From Fibrobacter succinogenes (GTDB lineage: Bacteria; Fibrobacterota; Fibrobacteria; Fibrobacterales; Fibrobacteraceae), in assembly GCA_902761355.1 (NCBI GenBank), contig CACWJY010000001.1, forward strand, positions 62,001 to 126,000: a DNA stretch of 64,000 nucleotides. Direction: 5' to 3'. Below are positions 43,200 to 52,293 of the stretch, one piece after another. The notes below the pieces were generated by a model. That model saw nothing but the letters and a program-made list of their open reading frames with translations. It had not been told where the DNA came from and did not search any database. The translations under genes were made by a program, and so were the position numbers. Position 1 is the first letter of the stretch. The number at the start of each line of letters is the position of its first letter.

Positions 43200-46100
43200 A
43201 TGAAGTTCGAAAAACTCTTCTTTATTCTGTTCTCGCTCCTTCTCTTGGCCGCCTGTTCGGACTATGTGGAAAAATATGAGGGAGACTACAAGGAAGCCTA
43301 TGGTGACGAGGCTACCTTTATCGATAATCTGAATAATTTTGAATGGGAATGGTCTGCGACCTGTGAAACGGGGAACTGGCTTTGGTGCGCCTCTAAGAAT
43401 GGTAAGGTCGCCACATCGCAGGCCGTTTCTTTGACTCAGTTCACGAACGGTTCTGTGGGCTTGATTTTTACAGCTAAAGACAACAATGCCTATAATTATT
43501 CTACAAATACCTTGCCGCAGGACCTTACACCGCTTATTCGTCGCAATGGAGGTGTTTCTGTAAAAGTCGAAAATACCTCGGGGGTGTTTGAAGCTGGCAT
43601 TGGCGTAAGCCTTGAGGGTATCAATCTTGCCGATATTGAAAAATATAAATCGATTGTCATTGCCTATGCAAACGAATATCCTGGGGCTTATCTCAGCCTG
43701 CGTGAAGTTGTTTCAGGCGAAGTGGTAAGCGAATGGCGTTGGAAATTAGACAAGGGTGATGTCTCTACAAAGGCGTTGGCTTTTGCTGATTTGGAATATG
43801 TAAAGGGTGAGGTTAATTTGCCAGCCTTCCTTGCTAAGGTGAATATGGCTGCTTTTGTACTGACTGAAGATGCTTCGGTTACAAAGGGCTTGACACTTGT
43901 GGCAGTGGGCTTTGGCGATATGGGTGAATCTTACATTTCTGGGAATCCGGCATCTAGTGCCAGTGTGCGCGTTTCTAGTTCTAGCCGTCCTCCCAATAGC
44001 AGTGCTTCTGTATACTTTAACTGCTCTGACCCTTCAAGCATGAGTCCGATTGATTTTGCTCGGATTTGTGCTGTGTCAAGCAGTAGCGCCCGCTCTAGTA
44101 GCAGCAATGCTACTGTTCGCTCGAGTAGCAGTGCCCGTTCTAGTTCTAGCGTGGTTAAATCGAGTAGTTCTGTTGCGGTGTCCAGTTCGAGTGAAGCGGA
44201 TTGGTTCCATTGGAAGGGCCTTGGACATAATGATACTGTTGAAACCAGTTTTGGTATGGGTCCGTGGATTGTTTATTCAGATGTTGAATGGAGTTTTGCA
44301 GACTCAAAAACGACTGTACTCCGTCCCGAGGGAAGTCCAATGGATACTTGTAACGGTATGTGTGGATTGATTCTTTATAACTATGAATCTGCAGATTCTA
44401 GCGAGGCACAAGTCTTGTTTAATTTGGGTAATTATACGTATGATGTTTCTGATTGGGGAGGTTTATGCATTACCTATTACTCCGATAATGATTTTGTCTT
44501 GAGATTAGTTCCTTCTAACGCATGGGACGATTATCGTTATGATGTTCCTCGCGTAACGATTCCTGCTGTTCCTACTGATAAAAATGACAAATATAATGTC
44601 GTTGAATTTACTTGGGATAAGTTTGAACAGTCCTCTAACCCCTCGAAAAATATTTCGGGGACTGAAGTTGCAAAAAAACTTCAAACGGTAGAACTTCATT
44701 TCCGTAAACCCGTTGGAACGAAGCAATTCTTTAATATTTACGAAATCGGTAGTCTTGGCCAGTGCGGTAAAGACGGTAATGTGTCTGCGGTAAATATCGA
44801 TAAGGATTACTTTGATTATATGCTTGTCAAAGCTTCTGATTATATGAATCCGGATATCCAGTATGATTCGATTTCTGATTCTCGCAGTAAGCGCTATTAT
44901 AAAACGGTTAAAATTAACGATCAGACTTGGATGGCCGAAAATCTTAATTACAAAGTTCCAAACAGCTATTGTTATGATGATCGCGAAGTGAATTGCAATA
45001 TTTATGGCCGACTTTATACTTGGGCTGCTGTCATTGATTCTGTTTCGCTTGCGAACGACGCAACTGATCCTAAAGAATGTGGCTATATGAAAAACTGCAA
45101 CCTGCCTCATTATGTGCAGGGAATATGCCCTGATGGCTGGCGTGTGCCAAATCATGATGATTTTCAAGCCTTGCAAATGTATGTTACTTTTGCAAAAATG
45201 GGGGAAAGGCTCAAATCGGCATCTGGTTGGAAAGAGGGCGGTGATGGTATAGATAGATACGGATTCTCGGCACTTCCTGGTGGTTATGCTTCGAAAAACG
45301 AAAATGAAGTCCGTTATTATGAGATTACGGATCGAGCTACTTTTTGGAGTTCTACGCAGAATACGAATAGTCCAAGAAAAGAAGCTTATCACATGGGACT
45401 ATACGAAGGCGCTGAATCGGGGGATGTTATTCCTTTTTCTAAGAACTATGCTTCATCCCTTCGCTGTATAAAGACAGAACCATACGCCCCGTTGATTGAT
45501 GAAAGCGAACTCATTTGGTATGGGGGCAATAAGATGAGTGGTGGAAGCTCCTATTTGAAACAGAATCTTTTGGAGGCAAAGGTTTGGATAGATGATGCTT
45601 CGAAAGAGTATATTAAGTTTGCATCGGATGTCAGCAGCGGCTATGCAACGGATAAGCTGATTTCTGGTTGTGGTGGCGCAGTCTGTGGCAATGTTGACGA
45701 AGTTCCGGATGGTACTTACCCTGAAGTAGGCTTTACCGTGGCGACATCTGCCAATTTGGAAGAATGGGGCGGTATCTGTGTAACCTATAAAGGTGCCGGT
45801 TATTGCCCTAATGCAGGTTCGTGCCCTGTAGAGATCGTTCTTGAAACCGACGCGGATTACGCAACGACGATTGGTGGCGATTTTTACCACGCTACGTTAA
45901 ATGCTGAAGGCAGTTTTAAAAAGAAATGCTTCTCTTGGCTTGATGATTTTAAACAGGATGGAACGGGTTCTGCTGTAAAACTAGATGCCTACTTGCGTAA
46001 GGTTAAGACGATTGGATTCAAGTTTAATAAGAATCTTGAGGGACTTGAATTTAATATTGCTGCTATAGGTACTTGTACAGCTAAGAAAGATGCCTACGAT

Positions 46101-46733
46101 ACCTATATGGAGGATAAGGATCATAGAACTTCTGCATGGGAATTCCTGAATCCAATGGTTACTTATGACACCATTGTCGATGATCGTGATACAAATTACA
46201 TACAAACGTATAAAACGGTCAAGATTGGGGATCAAACTTGGATGGCCGAGAATTTGAACTATGATGTAGAAGGTAGTACTTGCAATGGCAATTGCAATAT
46301 TTATGGCAGATTGTATAAGCCGGCGTTGGCTGCAACGTTGGATAACCAAAATAATCTTTGTCCGCATGGTTGGCGTTTGCCCACAGAAGATGATTTTTCA
46401 ATACTTATACATGAAAATCATCAACTACTAGGTTCTCCAATTGATAGTAGTGCCGCTTTCCTTAAGGCGAGGAGAGGCTGGAGAGAGACCAGTAGCGGTG
46501 CAGATGGTAATGGTACCGACCTCTATGGTTTTTCTGCAATAGCCGCAAATGGTGCTCAAGAGACATTCATGGGAAAACATATAAATGGTAATGGCACTGG
46601 TTATGTTTACAACGTCTTTATGATTTTGACATATCAATCTGTTGACGCTTCTTTGGGTCATGGGGGGTCTATTTCAGATGGTGTTGGATACCCAATTCGT
46701 TGCATAAGTGACGATCCTACTGGCGTAGAATAA
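43200..46733 (+). CDS. Large surface lipoprotein with two FISUMP domains
   Basis: 1177 aa. The leader ends in a lipobox (LLAAC). Domains: an N-terminal jelly-roll-like region (about 20-245), a serine-rich linker (about 250-335), a carbohydrate-binding-like region (WHWKG... onward; DWGGLCITYYSDN), a first FISUMP domain (about 565-760: KTVKINDQTWMAENLNY, GICPDGWRVPNHDDF, SSLRCIKT), another DWGG-like region (EEWGGICVTYKGAG) and a second FISUMP domain (about 1000-1175: KTVKIGDQTWMAENLNY, LCPHGWRLPTEDDF, YPIRCISD). FISUMP domains are a Fibrobacter hallmark of unknown function, related to C-type-lectin-like folds. AGGAGG precedes the ATG. The stop is one base before the hemA ATG. Confidence 0.8.
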   Translation: MKFEKLFFILFSLLLLAACSDYVEKYEGDYKEAYGDEATFIDNLNNFEWEWSATCETGNWLWCASKNGKVATSQAVSLTQFTNGSVGLIFTAKDNNAYNYSTNTLPQDLTPLIRRNGGVSVKVENTSGVFEAGIGVSLEGINLADIEKYKSIVIAYANEYPGAYLSLREVVSGEVVSEWRWKLDKGDVSTKALAFADLEYVKGEVNLPAFLAKVNMAAFVLTEDASVTKGLTLVAVGFGDMGESYISGNPASSASVRVSSSSRPPNSSASVYFNCSDPSSMSPIDFARICAVSSSSARSSSSNATVRSSSSARSSSSVVKSSSSVAVSSSSEADWFHWKGLGHNDTVETSFGMGPWIVYSDVEWSFADSKTTVLRPEGSPMDTCNGMCGLILYNYESADSSEAQVLFNLGNYTYDVSDWGGLCITYYSDNDFVLRLVPSNAWDDYRYDVPRVTIPAVPTDKNDKYNVVEFTWDKFEQSSNPSKNISGTEVAKKLQTVELHFRKPVGTKQFFNIYEIGSLGQCGKDGNVSAVNIDKDYFDYMLVKASDYMNPDIQYDSISDSRSKRYYKTVKINDQTWMAENLNYKVPNSYCYDDREVNCNIYGRLYTWAAVIDSVSLANDATDPKECGYMKNCNLPHYVQGICPDGWRVPNHDDFQALQMYVTFAKMGERLKSASGWKEGGDGIDRYGFSALPGGYASKNENEVRYYEITDRATFWSSTQNTNSPRKEAYHMGLYEGAESGDVIPFSKNYASSLRCIKTEPYAPLIDESELIWYGGNKMSGGSSYLKQNLLEAKVWIDDASKEYIKFASDVSSGYATDKLISGCGGAVCGNVDEVPDGTYPEVGFTVATSANLEEWGGICVTYKGAGYCPNAGSCPVEIVLETDADYATTIGGDFYHATLNAEGSFKKKCFSWLDDFKQDGTGSAVKLDAYLRKVKTIGFKFNKNLEGLEFNIAAIGTCTAKKDAYDTYMEDKDHRTSAWEFLNPMVTYDTIVDDRDTNYIQTYKTVKIGDQTWMAENLNYDVEGSTCNGNCNIYGRLYKPALAATLDNQNNLCPHGWRLPTEDDFSILIHENHQLLGSPIDSSAAFLKARRGWRETSSGADGNGTDLYGFSAIAANGAQETFMGKHINGNGTGYVYNVFMILTYQSVDASLGHGGSISDGVGYPIRCISDDPTGVE

Positions 46734-46734
46734 T

Positions 46735-47994
46735 ATGCGCAAAATTTACATGGCAGGAATGAGCCACAAGGTGGCTGAAATCGCAATTCGAGAAAAGTTT
46801 TATATTGCGATGGACGTCAAGACCCAGGCTCTCGAAAATTCTCCTTTTGATGAACTTTTGATTTTGGCGACGTGCAATCGTACCGAAGTCTATGTGGCAT
46901 CGGATCGCGAAATACTTGAACAAGAATTGGTCCGTTATGTGTGTAACCTTGCGGGCCAGAATTACGGTGACTTTGCAAAGTTCTTTTACTTTAAGTCCGG
47001 TGACGATGTGGCGCATCATGTCATGAACGTGTGTGCTGGGCTCGATTCTGTGGCTGTGGGTGAAGATCAAATTCTCCACCAGATTGGGCGTGCCTACGAA
47101 ACGGCTCACCAGCTGAATGCAACTGGGAACACCTTGAATAAGTTGTTTCAGGGTGCCATCCACACCACTAAGCGTATCAAGACCGAAACCAATTTGAGCA
47201 AGCTTAGCTGTAACATTCCTTTTTTGGCGATGAAACAGGTGCTGCATACATTTGATGACCTGGAAAACCGTTCTGTCTATATTGTGGGCCTCGGTGAAAT
47301 GGGTTCCTTGATGCTCAAGTATGTGCAGGAATATTCTACGAATATTTTTGCGAGCAGCAAGACTTATGCAAATGCCGAAAAGTATGCGGATGTGTTGACT
47401 CCGGTCCATTTCGAAGACCGCTATGGCGTCATTGGCAAATGCGACGTGGTTATTCTCTGCAGCGCCTGCTCTGAGCCGATTGTTACTAAAGAAGAATTTG
47501 GAAGAGTCTGTTATTGCGAGGGCGATGGCCCGAAGCAATCTTTGGTATCTAACCCCCGTTTAATCATTGACCTTGGCAGCCCTCGCAACGCCGAAGCCTC
47601 TATCGGCGAAATCCCTGGCGTAGAATACGTTTGCGTCGACGACCTTGAAAAAATAGTTTCTGAAAACCGTCGCTTGCGTACGATTGAATTTGAGGCCGCC
47701 CAAAAGATTTTGAAAGAAGGCCTCGACGAATTCTTGCAATGGATGCGCATGGATGAGGTTTCTAAGCAAATCAGTTGGCTTGCGGAACGTATGGTGAATG
47801 CCGCGAACGAAGAGTCCGAAAAGTTGCTGCGTTCTATGCCGGACTTGCCGCAAGAAAACCGTAAACGAATTTCGATGATGTACGAACGTTTTGCCAAAAA
47901 GATGGCGAACGATTACCTTTATAAGGTGAAAGCGGATAATTCGCCAGAAGACGTTCAGGTGTTTTTGAAGTGCTTGGGAGCGTCACATGACTGA
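46735..47994 (+). CDS. hemA: Glutamyl-tRNA reductase
   Basis: 419 aa. The N-terminal catalytic domain has GMSHKVAEIAIREKF and ATCNRTEVY with the nucleophilic Cys47; VGEDQILHQIG and the NADPH domain (VGLGEMGSLM) follow, then a C-terminal dimerisation helix. It reduces glutamyl-tRNA to glutamate-1-semialdehyde, the first committed step. It starts one base after the FISUMP lipoprotein stop and overlaps hemC by 8 bp. Between IVTKEEF and LIIDLGSPRN the chain is about eight residues longer than in the E. coli enzyme as I recall it, and this extra part (CYCEGDGPKQS) is encoded by a copy of the palindromic repeat found elsewhere in the window. Confidence 0.95.
   Translation: MRKIYMAGMSHKVAEIAIREKFYIAMDVKTQALENSPFDELLILATCNRTEVYVASDREILEQELVRYVCNLAGQNYGDFAKFFYFKSGDDVAHHVMNVCAGLDSVAVGEDQILHQIGRAYETAHQLNATGNTLNKLFQGAIHTTKRIKTETNLSKLSCNIPFLAMKQVLHTFDDLENRSVYIVGLGEMGSLMLKYVQEYSTNIFASSKTYANAEKYADVLTPVHFEDRYGVIGKCDVVILCSACSEPIVTKEEFGRVCYCEGDGPKQSLVSNPRLIIDLGSPRNAEASIGEIPGVEYVCVDDLEKIVSENRRLRTIEFEAAQKILKEGLDEFLQWMRMDEVSKQISWLAERMVNAANEESEKLLRSMPDLPQENRKRISMMYERFAKKMANDYLYKVKADNSPEDVQVFLKCLGASHD
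47511..47540. repeat. Palindromic repeat copy inside hemA coding sequence
   Basis: Outer stem attgc/gcaat with an inner stem gggc/gccc (around gatg). Translated in frame as part of CYCEGDGPKQS. Confidence 0.75.
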
Positions 47995-48934
47995 TAGCAA
48001 GCTTCGCATTGCAACTCGTAAAAGCGCACTTGCTGTGGCGCAAACCACCATGGCCGCCGATGCTATTGCGGCTGCTAATCCGGGGCTTACCTATGAGCTT
48101 GTTTCGATGACGACCGAAGGCGACCGCCGACTCGATAAATCGTTGGCTAGTTTCGGCGGCAAGGGCGTGTTTATCAAGGAACTTGAAGTCGCTCTTCTTG
48201 AAGGTCGTGCCGATATTGCGGTGCATAGCCTTAAGGACATGCCTGCCGAGGTTTTGCCGCAGTTTAAGCTTGCGGCTGTTTTACGCCGCGAAGATCCCCG
48301 TGATGCGTTTATCGCCCGTGGGGGAGCCGCTGGCCTTAAGTTCATGGATTTACCCGCTGGGGCCCGCGTCGGCACCGGCAGTATTCGTCGAGTCGTACAG
48401 CTCAAGGCTTTGCGCCCGGATTTGGAATATGTTCCCATTCGTGGTAACATCCAGACGCGCCTTTCGAAACTAGCGGAACTCGACGGAGTCGTACTCGCCG
48501 CCGCCGGCCTTAAGCGTATGGGACTTGCTGACCAAGTCACCGAATACTTTAGCACCGAACAAATGCTCCCTGCTTCTGGCCAAGGCATCCTCGCGATAGA
48601 AACGCTAAACGTCATTACGAATCACGGAGTGGCAACGCAATCCATTGACTCCATACTTGCTCGTATCAACGACGCTAAAACATATGCCATCGCCGTTGCC
48701 GAAATGGCCTACCTTAAGGCGCTCAACGCTGGTTGCCAATTCCCCGTGGCTAGCTTTGCTGAATTTGCCGATGCCAACACGCTTAAGGTCCGCGGCATTT
48801 ACTGGGACGATCATGGCAAACGTATGCTCCATGCCGAGGTGCTGCAATCGGTAAATGCTTCTGCAATCGATTCTATTGAACAATCCCGCATTGCAGGCTT
48901 CGCTCTCGCAAATAAAATCAAGGAATTGCTGTAA
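47987..48934 (+). CDS. hemC: Hydroxymethylbilane synthase (porphobilinogen deaminase)
   Basis: 315 aa. LRIATRKSALAVAQT opens the protein; KGVFIKELEVALLEGRADIAVHS... and GTGSIRRVVQLKALRPD are classical; the dipyrromethane cofactor cysteine is in NAGCQFPV (about Cys249). It polymerises four porphobilinogens to hydroxymethylbilane. It overlaps hemA by 8 bp. Between SGQGILAIE and AGCQ the chain is about seven residues longer than in B. subtilis HemC as I recall it; the extra segment (VITNHGVATQS) is encoded by a copy of the palindromic repeat. Confidence 0.95.
   Translation: MTDSKLRIATRKSALAVAQTTMAADAIAAANPGLTYELVSMTTEGDRRLDKSLASFGGKGVFIKELEVALLEGRADIAVHSLKDMPAEVLPQFKLAAVLRREDPRDAFIARGGAAGLKFMDLPAGARVGTGSIRRVVQLKALRPDLEYVPIRGNIQTRLSKLAELDGVVLAAAGLKRMGLADQVTEYFSTEQMLPASGQGILAIETLNVITNHGVATQSIDSILARINDAKTYAIAVAEMAYLKALNAGCQFPVASFAEFADANTLKVRGIYWDDHGKRMLHAEVLQSVNASAIDSIEQSRIAGFALANKIKELL
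48609..48643. repeat. Palindromic repeat copy inside hemC coding sequence
   Basis: acgtcattacg ... acgcaatcc, diverged in the outer stem (ATT-CG with CG-AAT) but with an inner stem cac/gtg. Compared with the intergenic copy at 40598 the ends and length match. Translated in frame as NVITNHGVATQS. Confidence 0.75.
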
Positions 48935-48962
48935 GGTATTTTTTTTAGAACTTGCTGCAAAA

Positions 48963-48993
48963 AAAGAGTCCGGTTTAAAAAACCGGACTCTTT
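48963..48993. terminator. Bidirectional terminator between hemC and the FN3-like lipoprotein gene
   Basis: aaagagtccggttt pairs with aaaccggactcttt over 14 bp around a 3-nt loop, between convergent genes; the A run to its left serves the minus strand. Confidence 0.8.
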
Positions 48994-49011
48994 GACTAAT
49001 GAAAGTTTATT

Positions 49012-52000
49012 TTAGCCTGCTTTGCAAGGTGTGCCGTCATAGGGCTTCGGCTTGTTCTTGCATTCCTTGTATTTCGCAACCTCATCTGGATCATCGCTGT
49101 TTTGATCATAGAGATCATCACAATTTTCTTCATCAACATCCAGTTTTAAGTATTCGAAGGAATTGTAAACCGGACCGACTGGTTTTGACCATTCGGTAGT
49201 ATCGATTGCTTCGTTGTCTTCCCAAATTGTTCGTACCTGTGAATAGGATTGGCAAAGATCATATGGAATGACGGTGGCTGTGGTGGAGTAACCATCAGGA
49301 GCATCGTCTGTAATTGTCACGGTGCGCCACATATCTTCGGTCTCGCCATCCCAGCGGAACTGGTATTCAAGTTTTTTGGTATTCTTGTAAACAATGGCGT
49401 GGTTGGGGAAACTGTCGACGACAACGGTCTGGAATTCGAAAATATCTTTTTCTTTGCAATTCTCCGGCTCAGCTGCTATTTCTGCGTTAGTGCATCTTTT
49501 AGGCCAATTTGTGAATCGGTTTGCTACAACCTTGTTGTTTGTGTAGTCGTAGTAGTTGAATGCGTAAAAACTCTGATAGACTCTAGCCTTGGCCTCAGGA
49601 GCCTTGAAAGGAACGTCTGCACTGTATGCAATCAAGCGGGTGATTTGTACATCACTGCTGAATTCTGTACGGTGAGATCCGCGCTTTGCGGCTACACGAT
49701 AATACTGGTTTAAGTTGGCGATGCCTTCGAGATTGTAGTAAAGAACGTTTACATCGGTAGAGTCTAAGTCAACCCATACCTTCTCGGTGGTTCCCGTAGG
49801 TCCACCCGTAACATCGAGTTTTTGAATAACAAATCCTTCTTCGACGCATTCGGTATTCCTGTTATAGTTCCAGATAAGGCGCCAGGCACTCGGGGCGACT
49901 CGTTCTGCGGCAAAGGCAATGGGCGCGGCAAATTCTCCAATGCATCCTTTTTTAGGGGGAACGGTATATGCTGCGGGCACGACCACACTTTCGCTCCATT
50001 CTGAATTGCCCTTGTTGTCTCTAGCCGAAACACGGTAGGCAATTTCTTTTGTTGTTGCCTTAACGGTATAGAAGTAAACGCCCTTGTTGGTTTCTCCTTC
50101 ATCACCCCAAGACGGCTGACTAGCGTTGGGGTCGAGCTTTTCGATGTCAAAGCCTTCTGCTGTGCGACCGCTGGCGTTCTTGTATTCCCAGGTAATCTTG
50201 TAATTGTTGTTACCCATGTCAATGACGTCGAGTTTGCTGGGAACGCTCAATGCTGTTGTGATAGTGCCGTTGTCTACGGTTCCGTCTGCAGATACATACG
50301 GAATAGCGATAGCGGATGAATATAAGGAGGTGTCGCTCTTGGAAGTGCCGCCCAAGGCTGCCACGCGGAAGAGCAGGCCTCCGTCAGAGCCAGCACCATC
50401 AAGAATAATCAGGTGAACGCCTTTGGGCACGTCCTTAGTTGGGTCATAGGTCCAAGAAGATCCGGTCGTTTTGGGATCCATGCTCTGCAAGATAAAGCCG
50501 TTATCGGCATAGTCATCGTAATCCCAAGAAAGCTGGTACTGACCAAAGCCAAGCGTGTCGAGCTTAAGGCTTGTGGGGGCGACCATTGTTTTCTTTTCGT
50601 TTTGAGTAGAATAGTCTACATAGCTCGGAATAAGGATTTCTTCGGAGTAATCGTCTGTTTTGCCTGCGGCGTCTTTTGCACCTACGCGGACAAAGACATT
50701 GTCGAAGGTTTTTGCTGTGTTGTCTATAATAAAGTGATGAACGCCTTGGGCGGTAGTGCCCTTGAGCAAATTGCTCCATCCGGTGCCACTTTCCAGATTA
50801 AGGGTCTGCAATATGAATCCGTTTTCGGGGCGCTTGCTGTTATCAACGAAGCTCCAAGAAAGACGCCACTTGTTCTGTCCGATAGAATCAAGCTTGAGGC
50901 TTGTCGGCACGGCCATGACGATGGTTTCGTCGACAACGTTTCCACCAACCTGCTGCGGAATCATAATGTCGCTAGAGAACTTAGAGACCTTGCTGTCTTT
51001 GCCCTTGGCTGCGACGTGGACATATTGACCGCCGTGCTTGGTGGCGTCGATAATAATATAACGAACATTTTTAGCGGTGGTGTCGGCTGCGGTGCTTGCC
51101 CAGGTAGGTGCGGCTGCCGTCAAATCCAGGTATTCCAACTTAAATCCGTTATCCGTGTTTTCGGCGTAGCTCCAAGAAAGTTTCCACTTGTTGCCGCCCA
51201 TAGAATCAATCTTGACGTCGGTGGGGACGGCGAGAGCTTCTTCGGTATTGGCTGCTGCGTCGTTCGGGTCCGGTGCGGTTGGAATCAAAATTTGAGAGGA
51301 GTATTCAGAAATGCCGTTGGCATCCTTTGCGGCTACCTGATATAGCCAACCGCCCTTCTTTTTGCCGTCAATCTTAAAGACTCGGACTCCCTTTTGGGTT
51401 GTTCCGGCATCTTTCCAGTTGGGGATGGAATCATTGGGGTTCAAGCTCTGCAGCTTGAATCCATTTTCGGGGCGAGAGGCGTTATCGCTGTAACTCCAAG
51501 AGAGTAACCACTGGTTGTCGCCCAGGGTGTCGAGCTTAAGGTCGGTCGGGATAGAGAGCCCTTCGCTGATAGAGGTCGAACCGGAGCCGGTAGTGCTGAC
51601 CTGAACCATGCTTGTTGGCTTGGAATATTTTGCGACAAATTTCTTTGTGGCCTTGTCTAGGCATTGATCCTTAGCCGAAACGCGGTAGTACTTGCCCGCT
51701 TTCTTTTTGCCAACCAGGTTGTACATGGTTACGGCCGCGGCGGTCGAGTCCATCTTTTTCCATGAGGGGATTGAGTCCGTCATGTTTAAAGTTTCGATAA
51801 GGAATCCGTTTTCGGGTCTAGAATCGTTTGCCGTGTAATTCCAAAGGAGAATCCAGGTGGAGTCGCTGTTCTTGACAACGTTCAAGTCTGTCGGAGCTGC
51901 AAGAGTGAGTTTTTCTAGGCTATCGCAGTAAACGGAATCCTTGGCGGTTGCCACGGACGAAGAAGAAGCTTCTTTTCCGGAGGATTTACCGTCTTTGTCG

Positions 52001-52140
52001 CTCTTAGATGACGATGATGTTGTTTTCTGAGTGGATTCGTCACCAAATTCATTGTCTGAAGATGTGGTGTCGGAGCATGCGCTTAGGCCAAAGAGCAATG
52101 CTGCCGTTAAGCCAAGTTTCCAAAATGTGGATTTTTTCAT
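49012..52140 (-). CDS. Lipoprotein with tandem fibronectin-III-like modules
   Basis: 1042 aa. The leader ends in a lipobox (GLSAC) and is followed by a Ser/Lys-rich linker. Seven modules of about 95-105 residues run from about residue 75 to 860, each starting with a variant of APTxLKLDxxGxxxWxLSWxY, then RPENGFxxxxLN and ending YRVAAKD or similar. These are fibronectin-type-III-like beta sandwiches, usual for cell-surface spacers or binding proteins. The last 180 residues are different (YQSFYAFNYYDYTNNKV onward, several cysteines). AT-rich DNA with TATATTT lies before the start. It sits between hemC and cobA-hemD but on the opposite strand. Confidence 0.8.
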   Translation of the reverse strand: MKKSTFWKLGLTAALLFGLSACSDTTSSDNEFGDESTQKTTSSSSKSDKDGKSSGKEASSSSVATAKDSVYCDSLEKLTLAAPTDLNVVKNSDSTWILLWNYTANDSRPENGFLIETLNMTDSIPSWKKMDSTAAAVTMYNLVGKKKAGKYYRVSAKDQCLDKATKKFVAKYSKPTSMVQVSTTGSGSTSISEGLSIPTDLKLDTLGDNQWLLSWSYSDNASRPENGFKLQSLNPNDSIPNWKDAGTTQKGVRVFKIDGKKKGGWLYQVAAKDANGISEYSSQILIPTAPDPNDAAANTEEALAVPTDVKIDSMGGNKWKLSWSYAENTDNGFKLEYLDLTAAAPTWASTAADTTAKNVRYIIIDATKHGGQYVHVAAKGKDSKVSKFSSDIMIPQQVGGNVVDETIVMAVPTSLKLDSIGQNKWRLSWSFVDNSKRPENGFILQTLNLESGTGWSNLLKGTTAQGVHHFIIDNTAKTFDNVFVRVGAKDAAGKTDDYSEEILIPSYVDYSTQNEKKTMVAPTSLKLDTLGFGQYQLSWDYDDYADNGFILQSMDPKTTGSSWTYDPTKDVPKGVHLIILDGAGSDGGLLFRVAALGGTSKSDTSLYSSAIAIPYVSADGTVDNGTITTALSVPSKLDVIDMGNNNYKITWEYKNASGRTAEGFDIEKLDPNASQPSWGDEGETNKGVYFYTVKATTKEIAYRVSARDNKGNSEWSESVVVPAAYTVPPKKGCIGEFAAPIAFAAERVAPSAWRLIWNYNRNTECVEEGFVIQKLDVTGGPTGTTEKVWVDLDSTDVNVLYYNLEGIANLNQYYRVAAKRGSHRTEFSSDVQITRLIAYSADVPFKAPEAKARVYQSFYAFNYYDYTNNKVVANRFTNWPKRCTNAEIAAEPENCKEKDIFEFQTVVVDSFPNHAIVYKNTKKLEYQFRWDGETEDMWRTVTITDDAPDGYSTTATVIPYDLCQSYSQVRTIWEDNEAIDTTEWSKPVGPVYNSFEYLKLDVDEENCDDLYDQNSDDPDEVAKYKECKNKPKPYDGTPCKAG

Positions 52141-52280
52141 ATGGACTCCAATGGAAAATTTTATTTACCTTAAATATAACACTTTGATTACAAAACGAAT
52201 AAAAAAATATTTTTTTTGGCAAAAAAAGCTGTCGATGTCACACTTTTACGGCTGAAATTGCGTTTTTTAGGGCATTTTTC

Positions 52281-52286
52281 TATTTT
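52281..52286 (+). promoter_or_regulatory. TATTTT box 7 nt before the ATG at 52294
   Basis: TATTTT is followed by tggcatg-type spacing: 4 nt to an ATG at 52291 and 7 nt to the ATG at 52294. TTGCG lies 17 nt upstream. Confidence 0.5.
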
Positions 52287-52293
52287 TGGCATG

